A DNA stretch of 64,000 nt from an uncultured Salinimicrobium sp. (lineage in GTDB: Bacteria > Bacteroidota > Bacteroidia > Flavobacteriales > Flavobacteriaceae). The position numbers and the translations under genes are program-made. Every line of letters begins with the position of its first letter. Position 1 is the first letter of the stretch. This document shows positions 34,448 through 43,249 of this stretch, piece by piece. The stretch spans positions 124,001 to 188,000 of the forward strand of contig CAMPKA010000001.1 of NCBI GenBank assembly GCA_946887075.1, written 5' to 3'. A model generated the notes under the pieces. That model was not told the DNA's origin. It searched no databases and saw nothing but the letters and a program-made list of their open reading frames with translations.

Positions 34448-34551
34448 ATATTCCCGTTTCCAGATCAGGAGTTCAGGCTATATTCTTCCAGGCTGAATGA
34501 ATTCCGGATCCGTTCACACAGATCTGGGAGGCGGGTGATTTTCAGGCATAA

Positions 34552-34591
34552 AAAAACCGTCCCTACCGTATTTCGGAGGAGACGGTTTCAA
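34552..34591 (-). terminator. Intrinsic terminator of the rplU-rpmA unit
   Basis: Stem gaaaccgtc / gacggtttt with a loop of about 20 bases, followed on the minus strand by a run of T; located directly after rpmA. Confidence 0.7.
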
Positions 34592-34608
34592 TTCTTCAGG
34601 GAAGAGAA

Positions 34609-34869
34609 CTAAGCCTGGAACGGTTCGATCGACACGTAAGACTTGTTATCCTTCTTCTTTGTGAACTTCACGATGCCGTCAACCCCGGCATGTAAGGTAT
34701 GATCTTTTCCCGCGTACACATTTTCTCCTGGTTTGTGCGCAGTACCTCTTTGTCTGACAATGATATTTCCCGCTACGGCAGCCTGTCCTCCAAATATTTT
34801 GACACCGAGTCGTTTTGATTCGGATTCTCTACCGTTCTTGGAACTACCAACTCCTTTTTTGTGAGCCAT
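34609..34869 (-). CDS. rpmA: Ribosomal protein bL27
   Basis: An 86-residue bL27, standard length, starting [20 protein letters not shown]. Its N-terminus reaches toward the peptidyl transferase centre; there is no N-terminal extension needing cleavage. It follows rplU by 26 bases on the same strand, the normal order, and ends at a terminator. Confidence 0.98.
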   Translation of the reverse strand: MAHKKGVGSSKNGRESESKRLGVKIFGGQAAVAGNIIVRQRGTAHKPGENVYAGKDHTLHAGVDGIVKFTKKKDNKSYVSIEPFQA

Positions 34870-34895
34870 TTCCTTGCGTTTTTCTTGTTAAACTT

Positions 34896-35387
34896 CTAGC
34901 TAAGAGCCGCTACCAATTCCGCCTTTTTCATCGAGGAATATCCCTCGAGTCCTCTTTCCTTTGCCAATTCCCTGAGTTCGGGAACGGTTTTGGAGTTGAG
35001 ATCTTCCCCTTCAGGTGAAGATTCGGCCTTAGAAGCCTTGGGCTCCTCTTTTTTGGCTGAAGCTGATTTTTTACCAGACAGTGAGATTCCTTCAATGGAT
35101 ATCTCAGTCAATGCCTGACGATGACCGTTCTTTACACGGTAACCTTTCCTTCTCTTCTTTTTGAAGACAATTACTTTGTCTCCTTTCAGGTGCCTGGTGA
35201 TCTTGGCATCAACAATAGCACCGTCTATAGCCGGGGCGCCCAAAGTAATGTCGTTACCGTCTCCAGCAAGAAGAACTCTGTCAAAAGACACACTGTCTCC
35301 CTCTTCTCCCTGAAGTCTGTGAACGAAAACCTTCTGGTCTTTCGCAACTTTAAATTGCTGCCCTGCTATCTCTACGATTGCGTACAT
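34896..35387 (-). CDS. rplU: Ribosomal protein bL21 with C-terminal Rho_N/SAP-like extension
   Basis: A 163-residue protein. Residues 1-103 are a normal bL21 (MYAIVEIAGQQFKVAKDQ to GHRQALTEISIEGI), but a Lys/Ala/Ser/Glu-rich linker (104-127) leads to a helical segment from about 128 (TVPELRELAKERGLEGYSSM then KKAELVAALS) that resembles the Rho N-terminal / SAP nucleic-acid-binding helix-extended-helix. bL21 is usually about 100 residues, so the extra domain is a notable addition. The 5' leader carries a hairpin. Confidence 0.95.
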   Translation of the reverse strand: MYAIVEIAGQQFKVAKDQKVFVHRLQGEEGDSVSFDRVLLAGDGNDITLGAPAIDGAIVDAKITRHLKGDKVIVFKKKRRKGYRVKNGHRQALTEISIEGISLSGKKSASAKKEEPKASKAESSPEGEDLNSKTVPELRELAKERGLEGYSSMKKAELVAALS

Positions 35388-35414
35388 AGCGTTTAATTAA
35401 GGGTTTGTTTCGCA

Positions 35415-35432
35415 GCCTAAATTTTTTTAGGC
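35415..35432 (-). promoter_or_regulatory. Hairpin in the rplU leader
   Basis: Perfect 7-bp stem gcctaaa / tttaggc with a 4-base loop between the rplU promoter and start codon. It has no T-run after it on the minus strand, so it may be a leader structure for feedback control of L21 rather than a terminator. Confidence 0.4.
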
Positions 35433-35437
35433 GGGTG

Positions 35438-35468
35438 CAAATATAATCCTAATTAATTAATCTGCAAA
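35438..35468 (-). promoter_or_regulatory. rplU-rpmA promoter (TTTG-N19-TATATTTG)
   Basis: Minus strand TTTG (plus 35465-35468), a 19-base spacer, and TATATTTG (plus 35438-35445): a full consensus Bacteroidota promoter, suited to high expression. Confidence 0.7.
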
Positions 35469-35476
35469 GGCTTTGT

Positions 35477-35941
35477 TTAATATGTGTGTTTCCTGCCCTC
35501 ACTGGTGTTCCATGACGGCTTATATAGCTGCATAATGGCCAGGGAGACCACAAAGGTGCTCGCAAAGCCCATCAAAGCGACCGTAAACACGAGCATGCCG
35601 AGGTTCACGAACCAGTCGGTTTCCCACATGGTAATCAGTTCCTGTGGAAATCCCGGCTGAATCTCTGTAGCATAGATCGCAAAGAAGAAGGTGAAGAGGA
35701 TCGTAGCGATAAACCCCGAGGTCAGGCCTACCACAAAACCTTTCTGGTATTTAAATTTGGGGCCTTTGTTATACATATACTTTCTGACAGCCAGGAATAT
35801 TCCTACGGCCGTAATCACCATGTTGAAAATACTGAATGCGGGGTTGGTATGCAATCCAAACAGGGAAAGCAACAAAAAGTAGGCAATCAATCCGATCGCA
35901 ATGAATACCCCATAAAGTAAAGGAACCGACAACTTTTTCAT
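35477..35941 (-). CDS. DUF4199 integral membrane protein
   Basis: A 154-residue protein with four spans and the DUF4199 features GVFIAIGLIAYFLLLSLFG, NMVITAVGIFLAVRKY and GFVVGLTSGFIATILFTFFF. The family is common in Bacteroidota and functionally uncharacterised. A TATTTTTG element lies upstream at 35972-35979. It reads into the rplU promoter region, so its transcript may overlap the start of that unit. Confidence 0.8.
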   Translation of the reverse strand: MKKLSVPLLYGVFIAIGLIAYFLLLSLFGLHTNPAFSIFNMVITAVGIFLAVRKYMYNKGPKFKYQKGFVVGLTSGFIATILFTFFFAIYATEIQPGFPQELITMWETDWFVNLGMLVFTVALMGFASTFVVSLAIMQLYKPSWNTSEGRKHTY

Positions 35942-36094
35942 GGTTCAGGTTTTGTTTAAGAGATAAATTTCCAAAAATATTAGAGAATTCTCCCTTAATG
36001 GCTTGTTAATTCAGGGCGGACTTTGTTTTATATTGTAACACAGCTAAGAAACCTCCTACTAATCAGACATCCTAAATATTAAATCGATTTGAAA

Positions 36095-37432
36095 ATGATT
36101 AACAGATTAAAACTGGCAGCCTGGGTCTTCGTGTTCTCTATTGCGGGCACTGCCCAGGAAGTGGAATTCACGCAGTACACCCTTGACAACGGGCTTGATG
36201 TGATTCTCCATAAAGACAATTCGGCTCCTGTCGTAGCGACGACGGTTATGTACCATGTGGGTGCCAAAAATGAAGACCCGGACAGAACAGGATTTGCTCA
36301 TTTTTTCGAGCATTTGCTCTTTGAAGGGACAGAGAATATAGAAAAGGGGGAATGGTTCAAGATTGTCTCATCCAACGGCGGAACCAACAATGCGACCACC
36401 AATGATGATCGTACTTATTATTACGAGATCTTCCCAAGTAACAATCTCGAACTCGGGCTTTGGATGGAATCTGAAAGAATGATGCACCCCACTATCGACC
36501 AGCAGGGCGTTGAGACCCAGAATGAGGTAGTAAAGGAAGAAAAGCGTCTTAGGGTAGATAACGCACCCTACGGAAATCTGCTTACCCAGGTGAAAAAACA
36601 CCTTTTTGAAAAGCATCCCTACCGCTGGTCAACCATTGGGTCCATGGAACACCTTGATGCTGCCACCCTCGAGGAATTCCTGGCTTTTTATGATAAATAC
36701 TACGTCCCGAACAACGCCACCCTTGTAGTCGCGGGGGATATCGATATTGACGAAACCAAAGAACTTGTAAAAGCCTACTTCGGACCCATCGAAAAAGGGG
36801 AGGCTGTTCCTCAGATAACCATCAAGGAAGAACCTATCACCAAGGAGAAGCATGCGACCTATACCGATCCCAACATTCAGATTCCTGCAGTTGCACTTGC
36901 ATGGCGCACCCCTTCTATGAAAAGCAGGGATGCTTATGTTCTGGATATGATCTCTACACTTCTATCCGACGGGAAATCCTCCCGCCTTTACAAGAAACTT
37001 GTGGACGACCAAAAACAAGCCCTGCAGATAGGGGCCTTCAATCTTGCGCAGGAAGACTATGGGATGTACATCGTTTTCGGGTTACCTATGGGGCAAACTG
37101 CCCTTGACACCCTGGTTTCAGAAATAGATGAGGAAATCAAGCGCCTTCAGACAGAACCGATCAGTAAGAGAGAATATGAAAAACTCCAAAACATCTTCGA
37201 GAATAGGTTTGTCAACTCCAATAGTAGCATTGAAGGGATTGCCGGTTCTCTGGCCACCTACAATGAACTCTACGGTGATACGGATCTGATCAACGAAGAG
37301 ATCGAAATATACCGGTCCATCACGCGGGAGGATATCCAACGCGTGGCCAAAAAATATCTCAATCCGAACCAGAGACTTGTCCTGGATTACCTTCCAGAAC
37401 AGCCCTCCGGTCAATCAACCTCAAAAGAATAG
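36095..37432 (+). CDS. M16 zinc peptidase, catalytic subunit
   Basis: A 445-residue pitrilysin-family peptidase with a signal peptide (cleavage near AGTAQEV). The inverted zinc motif HFFEH (His69, Glu72, His73) is intact, and ETQNEVVKEEKRLR supplies the distal zinc ligand Glu. It should be periplasmic and cleave peptides in a clamp-like chamber. The downstream gene encodes a second M16 protein without the motif, so the two probably form a heterodimer. I chose the ATG at 36095 rather than a TTG two codons earlier. Confidence 0.93.
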   Translation: MINRLKLAAWVFVFSIAGTAQEVEFTQYTLDNGLDVILHKDNSAPVVATTVMYHVGAKNEDPDRTGFAHFFEHLLFEGTENIEKGEWFKIVSSNGGTNNATTNDDRTYYYEIFPSNNLELGLWMESERMMHPTIDQQGVETQNEVVKEEKRLRVDNAPYGNLLTQVKKHLFEKHPYRWSTIGSMEHLDAATLEEFLAFYDKYYVPNNATLVVAGDIDIDETKELVKAYFGPIEKGEAVPQITIKEEPITKEKHATYTDPNIQIPAVALAWRTPSMKSRDAYVLDMISTLLSDGKSSRLYKKLVDDQKQALQIGAFNLAQEDYGMYIVFGLPMGQTALDTLVSEIDEEIKRLQTEPISKREYEKLQNIFENRFVNSNSSIEGIAGSLATYNELYGDTDLINEEIEIYRSITREDIQRVAKKYLNPNQRLVLDYLPEQPSGQSTSKE

Positions 37433-37437
37433 TCGTA

Positions 37438-39498
37438 ATGAACAAGTTAATAGCAATAGCATTTTTCTTCCTGCTTTCCGCAGGAATGGAAGCCCAGATA
37501 GATCGGAGCAAGCAACCTGAGCCGGGACCGGCCCCAGAAATTAACCTCGGAAAGCCTGAGACCTTCAGCCTGGACAATGGCCTGAAGGTCCTTGTTGTTG
37601 AAGATCATAAACTGCCAAGAGTAGCCATGACGCTGACCATGGATAATCCGCCGCATGCCGAGGGGAACAAAGCGGGGGTATCAAGCCTTCTGGGCGGGAT
37701 GCTGGGAGAAGGCACAAAGGACATTCCCAAGGATGAATTTAACGAAGAGATAGATTACCTTGGTGCTAATGTCAGTTTCTATTCCACGGGAGCTTCAGCC
37801 AATACGCTGTCGAAGTACTTCCCCAGGATTCTCGAACTCATGGCCAAAGGAGCGCTTAATCCGCGATTTACGGAGGAAGAATTTGAGGTGCAAAAGGAAC
37901 GTACCCTGGAAAATCTTAGGGCTTCTGAAAAGGATGTCAGCGCCAATGCCTCAAAAATTTCCCGCGCTCTGGCATTTGGAAAGGAGCATCCCTATGGGGA
38001 ATTTGCTACGGAGGAGACCCTAAGTGCGCTTACCCTGGAAGATGTCAGGAAGTACTATAACCATTATTTTGTCCCCCAGAATGCCTATCTGGTTGTGGTG
38101 GGAGATGTGGAGACCGATGAGGTGGAGGAAATGGTTTCCCGCCATTTCAGCTCATGGGAAAAAACAGCGATTCCGACTTATGAGATGCCAGAAGTATCCA
38201 ATCTGCCAGAGACCCGGATTAATTTTGTCGATTTTCCCAATGCGGTCCAGAGTGAGATCCAGGTGACCAACACCATTGAACTCCAAAAGAATGACCCTGA
38301 TTATTTTCCTCTGCTTATAGCCAACCAAATCCTGGGTGGGGGTGGAGAAGCACGTCTGTTCCTGAATTTGCGGGAGGATAAAGGCTATACCTATGGGGCC
38401 TACTCCAGTACCGGAAGTGACAAATATGTGGCGCGTTTTGTAGCGAGTGCCAGCGTGCGAAATGAAGTGACGGATTCTGCCGTGATCGCCTTTCTTGACG
38501 AGCTCCACAGGATCAGGGAAGCCAAAGTCACTCCTGAAGAACTCGAAATGGCAAAGGCCAAATACACAGGGGATTTCGTCCGGGCCCTGGAAAACCCCTC
38601 CACCATAGCCAGGTACGCGCTAAACATCGAAACCGAAAATCTCCCGGAGGATTTTTATCGGACTTACCTGCAAAAAATCGAGGCTGTCACCGCTGCCGAT
38701 ATTCAACGGGTGGCCAATGCTTATTACCTGGCGGACCAGGCCCGTATTGTTGTGGTTGGAAAGGGGAGTGAGGTTGCACAGGACCTTGAAAATCTAACCT
38801 ACCAGGGAAAGGAGATCCCAGTGCTCTATTTTAATAAAGATGCTGATCCCATGGCGGCGCCGGACTACGACCAGACCTTAGCTCCTGGAATGACAGCTGA
38901 AAAAGTCCTGGAGGCCTACATCCAGGCTATAGGAGGAGAAGAAGCCGCAAAAAAGGTGGAAAGTGTCTATATGACCGCCACTGGAGAGGTGCAGGGCCAA
39001 CAACTCGACCTCAGCACCAAGGTGACGAGTTCCGGGAAGTCGCTGACTGAAGTCTCTGTGGGCGGCAACATTGTTCAGCAACAGATCTTCAATGGCGAGG
39101 AAGGATTCGTCATGGCTCAGGGTACAAAAATACCTTTTACGGAGGAGCAGATGATCGCGGCCAGGGCTGAAGCACATCCTTTCCCAGAAATGAATGCGAA
39201 AAACGCCACCCTGGAAGGACTGGAGACCGTGGAAGGAAGAGAGGCCTACGCAATCCGGATGAACGAAACGACCGTCAATTACTACGACAAGGAGAGCGGA
39301 CTGAAATTACAAACGATCCGCACCGTCAAGCAAGGTCCACAGACCATGACAGTTACCATCAATTTCCAGGATTATCAAGAGGTTGCAGGGGTCAAGTTCC
39401 CTTTCACCCTGGTCCAAAACATGGGACCTATGACCATCGACTTTAAAGTGAATTTCATCAAGGTTAATCAGGAGGTTTCAGAGGGTGATTTCCAGTAG
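37438..39498 (+). CDS. M16 peptidase, non-catalytic partner with fused C-terminal domain
   Basis: A 686-residue secreted protein (signal peptide MNKLIAIAFFFLLSAGMEAQ). Residues 30-460 are two M16 halves, but the HxxEH motif is missing (the region reads GVSSLLGGMLGEGTKD), while an R/Y-type substrate segment EDKGYTYGAYS is kept, as in the helper subunits of bacterial M16 pairs. Residues about 480-686 add a beta-rich domain (VLEAYIQAIGGEEAAKKVES onward, GLKLQTIRTVKQGPQTMT) like outer-membrane lipoprotein-carrier-type domains. It begins 5 bases after the catalytic gene and ends at a strong terminator. Confidence 0.9.
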   Translation: MNKLIAIAFFFLLSAGMEAQIDRSKQPEPGPAPEINLGKPETFSLDNGLKVLVVEDHKLPRVAMTLTMDNPPHAEGNKAGVSSLLGGMLGEGTKDIPKDEFNEEIDYLGANVSFYSTGASANTLSKYFPRILELMAKGALNPRFTEEEFEVQKERTLENLRASEKDVSANASKISRALAFGKEHPYGEFATEETLSALTLEDVRKYYNHYFVPQNAYLVVVGDVETDEVEEMVSRHFSSWEKTAIPTYEMPEVSNLPETRINFVDFPNAVQSEIQVTNTIELQKNDPDYFPLLIANQILGGGGEARLFLNLREDKGYTYGAYSSTGSDKYVARFVASASVRNEVTDSAVIAFLDELHRIREAKVTPEELEMAKAKYTGDFVRALENPSTIARYALNIETENLPEDFYRTYLQKIEAVTAADIQRVANAYYLADQARIVVVGKGSEVAQDLENLTYQGKEIPVLYFNKDADPMAAPDYDQTLAPGMTAEKVLEAYIQAIGGEEAAKKVESVYMTATGEVQGQQLDLSTKVTSSGKSLTEVSVGGNIVQQQIFNGEEGFVMAQGTKIPFTEEQMIAARAEAHPFPEMNAKNATLEGLETVEGREAYAIRMNETTVNYYDKESGLKLQTIRTVKQGPQTMTVTINFQDYQEVAGVKFPFTLVQNMGPMTIDFKVNFIKVNQEVSEGDFQ

Positions 39499-39522
39499 GA
39501 AAAGCCCGAAAACACTTCATAC

Positions 39523-39560
39523 AAAAATGCCCCGAGGTGACTTCTCCCGGGGCATTTTTT
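39523..39560 (+). terminator. Intrinsic terminator of the M16 pair
   Basis: Twelve-bp stem aaaaatgccccg / cggggcattttt with a 13-base loop, followed by further T. Confidence 0.88.
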
Positions 39561-39654
39561 TATTTGCAGATCAAAATCAAGGCATCGCTGTACAAACTGT
39601 TAAAAAATTAACCCAGCCTCCTGAAGATGAGCATTGGAGTAATGGTAAAAAGGG

Positions 39655-39804
39655 TCAGGAAAAAACGATCTTCGAAGAAATTTTTTTGGTACTGTGTTCC
39701 TGTTTCGACTGGATTTCAGCAAGTTCCGCTTCTGCAAATTGCCAGGTCACCAGCAGAAACATCGAGACAAAAAGGGCACAACCGTAAAAAAGCTTTTTTC
39801 TCAT
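39655..39804 (-). CDS. 49-residue single-span or secreted peptide
   Basis: Short reading frame not expected by chance to carry a signal: MRKKLFYGCALFVSMFLL then VTWQFAEAELAEIQSKQ and a lysine/serine tail. The N-terminus has a basic start and a hydrophobic core typical of a signal peptide or a single span. GGAG lies 4 bases before the ATG. It sits alone between the M16 terminator and the EamA gene. I do not recognise the protein; it could be noise. Confidence 0.4.
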   Translation of the reverse strand: MRKKLFYGCALFVSMFLLVTWQFAEAELAEIQSKQEHSTKKISSKIVFS

Positions 39805-39870
39805 AACTCCAGAATTTGAATTAGAAACCTATGATAAAGTTAAGAAGAAGTTAAAAAGTAACCAAAACTA

Positions 39871-40755
39871 TTATTCGGTTTTCCGAGAAGTGTTGACAAT
39901 TATTACTCCAAGCAGGATAATCAGACCTGAAAAAAGTTGCACAATGGTGAAGTCCTCTCCGTCCAGATAGCCCCAGCCGAGGGCTACAATGGGAACGAGG
40001 TAGGTCACTGAGGTTGAAAATACCGGATCCGAAATCTGAATCAATTTGTTGAAAACTACCAGAGCGACCCCTGTTCCAAGGATTCCAAGCAGGGCCACAT
40101 AGAGCAATGACATGCCCGTTTCTTCCGAGTGCAGCACCTCAGGGGAGAAAAAACCCGTCCAACTCAGGACGGCCAGGGCAGGCAACAGGATCACCATGAA
40201 ATTCCCCGTAGTAATGGCCAGAGCAGGAAGTTCCTGAAGATGTTGCTTGATGATGTTGGCATTGAATCCGTAGAAAAGTGAGGCCAGGATCACCAAAAGG
40301 GCATACCAGTAGTTCTGACCTGGATTGACTACAGCCCCACTCAGTATAAGGGCACCGGTTCCGATTAGTCCGATGATCACCCCTGTAAATTTTCGATGGA
40401 CAAACCGGTTTCCAAAAAGAAAAATCCCCAGTAGCATCGATAGCAATGGCGTGGTGGAATTCAGAATGGAAACGATGGCGCTGTCGATTTCCGTTTCAGC
40501 AAAAGCAAAGAGGTAGGCCGGGAAAAAGGTTCCGAAAAAACCGGACAGGAGAATCCATTTCCAGTGTTTCCTGCCGACCTTCCTCAGGCTGGGCAGACCG
40601 ACTAGCAATAGAAAAAGAGCAGCAAAAACGGTTCTGAGAGATCCCACCTGTAATGCCGAGAGGCCCACTAGTCCTTTCTTGATGAGAATGAAGGAACTCC
40701 CCCATACCAAAGCAAGGCTCAGAAGGTAGAACCATTTTAGATTTTTTGAGGCCAT
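39871..40755 (-). CDS. EamA/DMT family transporter
   Basis: A 294-residue ten-span transporter with two EamA repeats; the early ALVWGSSFILIKKGL and the second-half SLFYGFNANIIKQHL are typical. Family members export amino acids or other metabolites or import nucleotide sugars; no substrate can be assigned. It lies downstream of gldD on the same strand with a gap of 36 bases, so it may be in the mutY-ssb-gldE-gldD transcript. Confidence 0.9.
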   Translation of the reverse strand: MASKNLKWFYLLSLALVWGSSFILIKKGLVGLSALQVGSLRTVFAALFLLLVGLPSLRKVGRKHWKWILLSGFFGTFFPAYLFAFAETEIDSAIVSILNSTTPLLSMLLGIFLFGNRFVHRKFTGVIIGLIGTGALILSGAVVNPGQNYWYALLVILASLFYGFNANIIKQHLQELPALAITTGNFMVILLPALAVLSWTGFFSPEVLHSEETGMSLLYVALLGILGTGVALVVFNKLIQISDPVFSTSVTYLVPIVALGWGYLDGEDFTIVQLFSGLIILLGVIIVNTSRKTE

Positions 40756-40791
40756 AGCGGTTTTTGAAGCCCCAAAAATACATAATGAAAG

Positions 40792-41352
40792 TTATTCCGT
40801 CCATCTTACGGTTTCCATAAGATGCCGGATGTCCTGTTTGAGGTAATCGGCAGCCGGAAAAATGGAGTCGAAATTGGGGCGAACGTTAAAATATACAGAG
40901 CCTGTTATGAAATGGTTTACGCTGTCTGTCAGGTAAAACTGGGCCTGAGATGCGGCATCTCCCTGGACTTCGTAGAACATCCCGTATGTGCGCCTATAAG
41001 GATTGACATAAACATCACCTTCTATGGCCTCAGCCTTGATGGTATGCTGCAGAGGGAGTTTCTGTGCGTCTGACAACAGAGAGTCCAGATTGTTCCGAAT
41101 CGGCTGGTAGGTCAGAAAAATGGTGCCTCCCAACAAATCATATTCCAGATTGAGCCAGCAGTATTTTCCCCCAACCGGCTTTTTTGGGGTCGCTATCTCG
41201 TTCTTTTCGAAAACGTACGGGCATTTCGTCCTGAGAATCTCATAATCCGCTTCCGGATATTCCAGGGAGAGGAATGCCTTTGGCCGCGGTTGGATCTCCT
41301 CCTCACATGAAGCCAACATTATTATGATCAGGAAGATATTTAGCTTCTTCAT
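40792..41352 (-). CDS. gldD: Gliding motility lipoprotein GldD
   Basis: A 186-residue lipoprotein with lipobox IMLASCEEE (Cys at residue 16), then PRPKAFLSLEYPEADYEIL and GGKYCWLNLEYDLLGGTIFLTY, matching GldD of gliding flavobacteria. GldD is required for gliding and type IX secretion phenotypes in F. johnsoniae. Its start overlaps the gldE stop by 4 bases (ATGA), as is standard for this pair. Confidence 0.93.
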   Translation of the reverse strand: MKKLNIFLIIIMLASCEEEIQPRPKAFLSLEYPEADYEILRTKCPYVFEKNEIATPKKPVGGKYCWLNLEYDLLGGTIFLTYQPIRNNLDSLLSDAQKLPLQHTIKAEAIEGDVYVNPYRRTYGMFYEVQGDAASQAQFYLTDSVNHFITGSVYFNVRPNFDSIFPAADYLKQDIRHLMETVRWTE

Positions 41353-42671
41353 ATTCCTGTGATACTTACCTTGATCTGCTTGATCCTGCGTTTGTCCACT
41401 ACCTCAATCGTAAAACTGTACCGGTCAAAAAAGATCACCTCGTTCTTTTTTGGAAAATTTCCCGAGATTTCAAGCAAGAAACCGGCAAGTGTCTCTGCCT
41501 CTCCCCTGCTTTCCTCGAAAAGAACTGGATCCTCCAGTTTAATCACCCGATAAAAATCTTTCAACGGGGTTTTCCCTTCAAAGATATAGTTGTTTTCATC
41601 CAGTTTGGAGAAAATGAGGTCCTCATCGTCAAATTCGTCACTGATGTCTCCAACTATTTCCTCGATAATGTCCTCCAGGGAAATAAGTCCACTGGTCCCT
41701 CCGTATTCATCCACTACAATGGCCAGGTGGTTCTTTTTGGTTTTAAAGTCATTGAGCAGGTCATCCAGCTTCTTGTTCTCGGGTACGAAATACGGCTCCC
41801 TGAGAAGATCCCTCCAGTCATACGATTTTACGTTAAGGTAGGGAAGCAGATCTTTGACATACAGGATCCCCGTGATCCTGTCTATGTTTTCGCGATAAAC
41901 GGGAATCCTGGAGTACCCATTCTCAATGATCTCGGGAATGATTTCCTGAAAGGACTGCTCCTCGTTCAGAGCGAAAATATCCATCCGGGGTTTCATCACC
42001 TGTTTGGTATCTGTATTTCCGAAGGAGACAATTCCCCTGAGAATTTTCTGTTCTTCCTTTGTCGTATCATGTTTGCTCGTCAGCTCCAGTGCCTGGGAAA
42101 GCTGATCTACGCTTAGGCCCGCCTTCTGATTCCCCAGTCGCTGGTGGATCTTAAGGGTGATATTGCGCATCGGAAGGCTCAGGGGGGAAAATAGGGTGTC
42201 CAGGACATTAAGGGGATAAGCCATAAAATGTGAAAAGGCGATCTTATTCCGGCTGGCATACACTTTTGGCAGGATTTCTCCGAAAAGGAGAATCAAAAAG
42301 GTAACGATAACAACCTCCAGCAGAAACTGGACGTCTATACCCAGGAAACTGGTCCTGACATTGGAGAAAAGGTCATCGGTCAGGGTATCGAACAACAGGA
42401 TGAGCGCGATGTTCACCATATTGTTGGAAACCAGGATTGTGGCCAGCAATTTTTTCGGCCTGTCCAACAGCTTAATGATCATTTGCTCTTTGACGCTCCT
42501 CCTGGACTCTTCCACCTGGAAATCCGTAGGGGTCAGGGAAAACATGGCCACTTCGGCTCCTGATATAAGCGCAGAGCACATCAGGAGCATAAGGAGGGCA
42601 ACCACTCCGAAAATCTCGGCAAGGTCAATAGCTAAAACAAAAGATTCAAAACTGGCAGGATCAGGATCCAA
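41349..42671 (-). CDS. gldE: Gliding motility-associated CNNM/CorC-like protein GldE
   Basis: A 440-residue membrane protein: DUF21/CNNM transmembrane part (residues about 15-200), tandem CBS domains (about 215-330, with GILYVKDLLPYL and LAIVVDEYGGTSGLISLEDI), and a C-terminal CorC-type domain. It belongs to the HlyC/CorC family and is gldE by its position upstream of gldD and downstream of ssb. The start appears to be TTG at 42671 giving MDPDPASFESF, which matches the GldE N-terminal pattern I recall. Confidence 0.9.
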   Translation of the reverse strand: MDPDPASFESFVLAIDLAEIFGVVALLMLLMCSALISGAEVAMFSLTPTDFQVEESRRSVKEQMIIKLLDRPKKLLATILVSNNMVNIALILLFDTLTDDLFSNVRTSFLGIDVQFLLEVVIVTFLILLFGEILPKVYASRNKIAFSHFMAYPLNVLDTLFSPLSLPMRNITLKIHQRLGNQKAGLSVDQLSQALELTSKHDTTKEEQKILRGIVSFGNTDTKQVMKPRMDIFALNEEQSFQEIIPEIIENGYSRIPVYRENIDRITGILYVKDLLPYLNVKSYDWRDLLREPYFVPENKKLDDLLNDFKTKKNHLAIVVDEYGGTSGLISLEDIIEEIVGDISDEFDDEDLIFSKLDENNYIFEGKTPLKDFYRVIKLEDPVLFEESRGEAETLAGFLLEISGNFPKKNEVIFFDRYSFTIEVVDKRRIKQIKVSITGI

Positions 42672-42692
42672 ATGTTTCGGTTTAGATTAGAC

Positions 42693-43160
42693 TTAGAAAG
42701 GAAGGTCATCTTCCTGCTCCTCCTCTTGCGGAGGATTATTCTGTGGCCGCTGTGGTCTGGCTGGTTGAGAAGATCTGTTCTGCGTCCTTTCATTGGCTCC
42801 TGGCCCAGGGGAAGCAGACTGCTCCTTGGGTGTCAGGAATGTAAAGTCGGTGCAGTATATTTCCGTGGAATATCGGTCTATGCCTCGGTCATCTTGATAT
42901 TTTCGGGTCTTTATCCTTCCTTCGATATATACCTTATCCCCTTTCTTGAGGTATTTTTCACAGACCTCTGCAGCTTTGTTCCGCACCACGATATTATGCC
43001 ATTCCGTATTGGAAACCCTTTCTCCTGTCGTCCGGTTGGTATATTCTTCGTTGGTGGCAAGGGGAAATCTCCCGATGACCCCACCTCCTTCAAAATAGTG
43101 CATTTTGACGTCATCACCTGTGTGGCCTATCAACATAACTTTATTAAGGGTTCCGGACAT
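42693..43160 (-). CDS. ssb: Single-stranded DNA-binding protein
   Basis: A 155-residue SSB: OB fold in residues 1-110 (LNKVMLIGHTGDDVKMHYFE, NTEWHNIVVRNKAAEVCEKY, KGDKVYIEGRIKTRKYQD), a Gln/Pro/Asn-rich disordered linker and the acidic partner-binding tip DDLPF. It protects single-stranded DNA in replication and repair. It lies between mutY and gldE on the same strand. A second protein in this window (DUF3127 at 17015) ends in the same tip. Confidence 0.97.
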   Translation of the reverse strand: MSGTLNKVMLIGHTGDDVKMHYFEGGGVIGRFPLATNEEYTNRTTGERVSNTEWHNIVVRNKAAEVCEKYLKKGDKVYIEGRIKTRKYQDDRGIDRYSTEIYCTDFTFLTPKEQSASPGPGANERTQNRSSQPARPQRPQNNPPQEEEQEDDLPF

Positions 43161-43249
43161 TGTCTAAAATTTAAATGATATAAAAATAGGTAAAAATTTC
43201 TCGTTAGACCTGCTTCCTCGATTTCTCTTTACAGGATAATAAAACCGGC

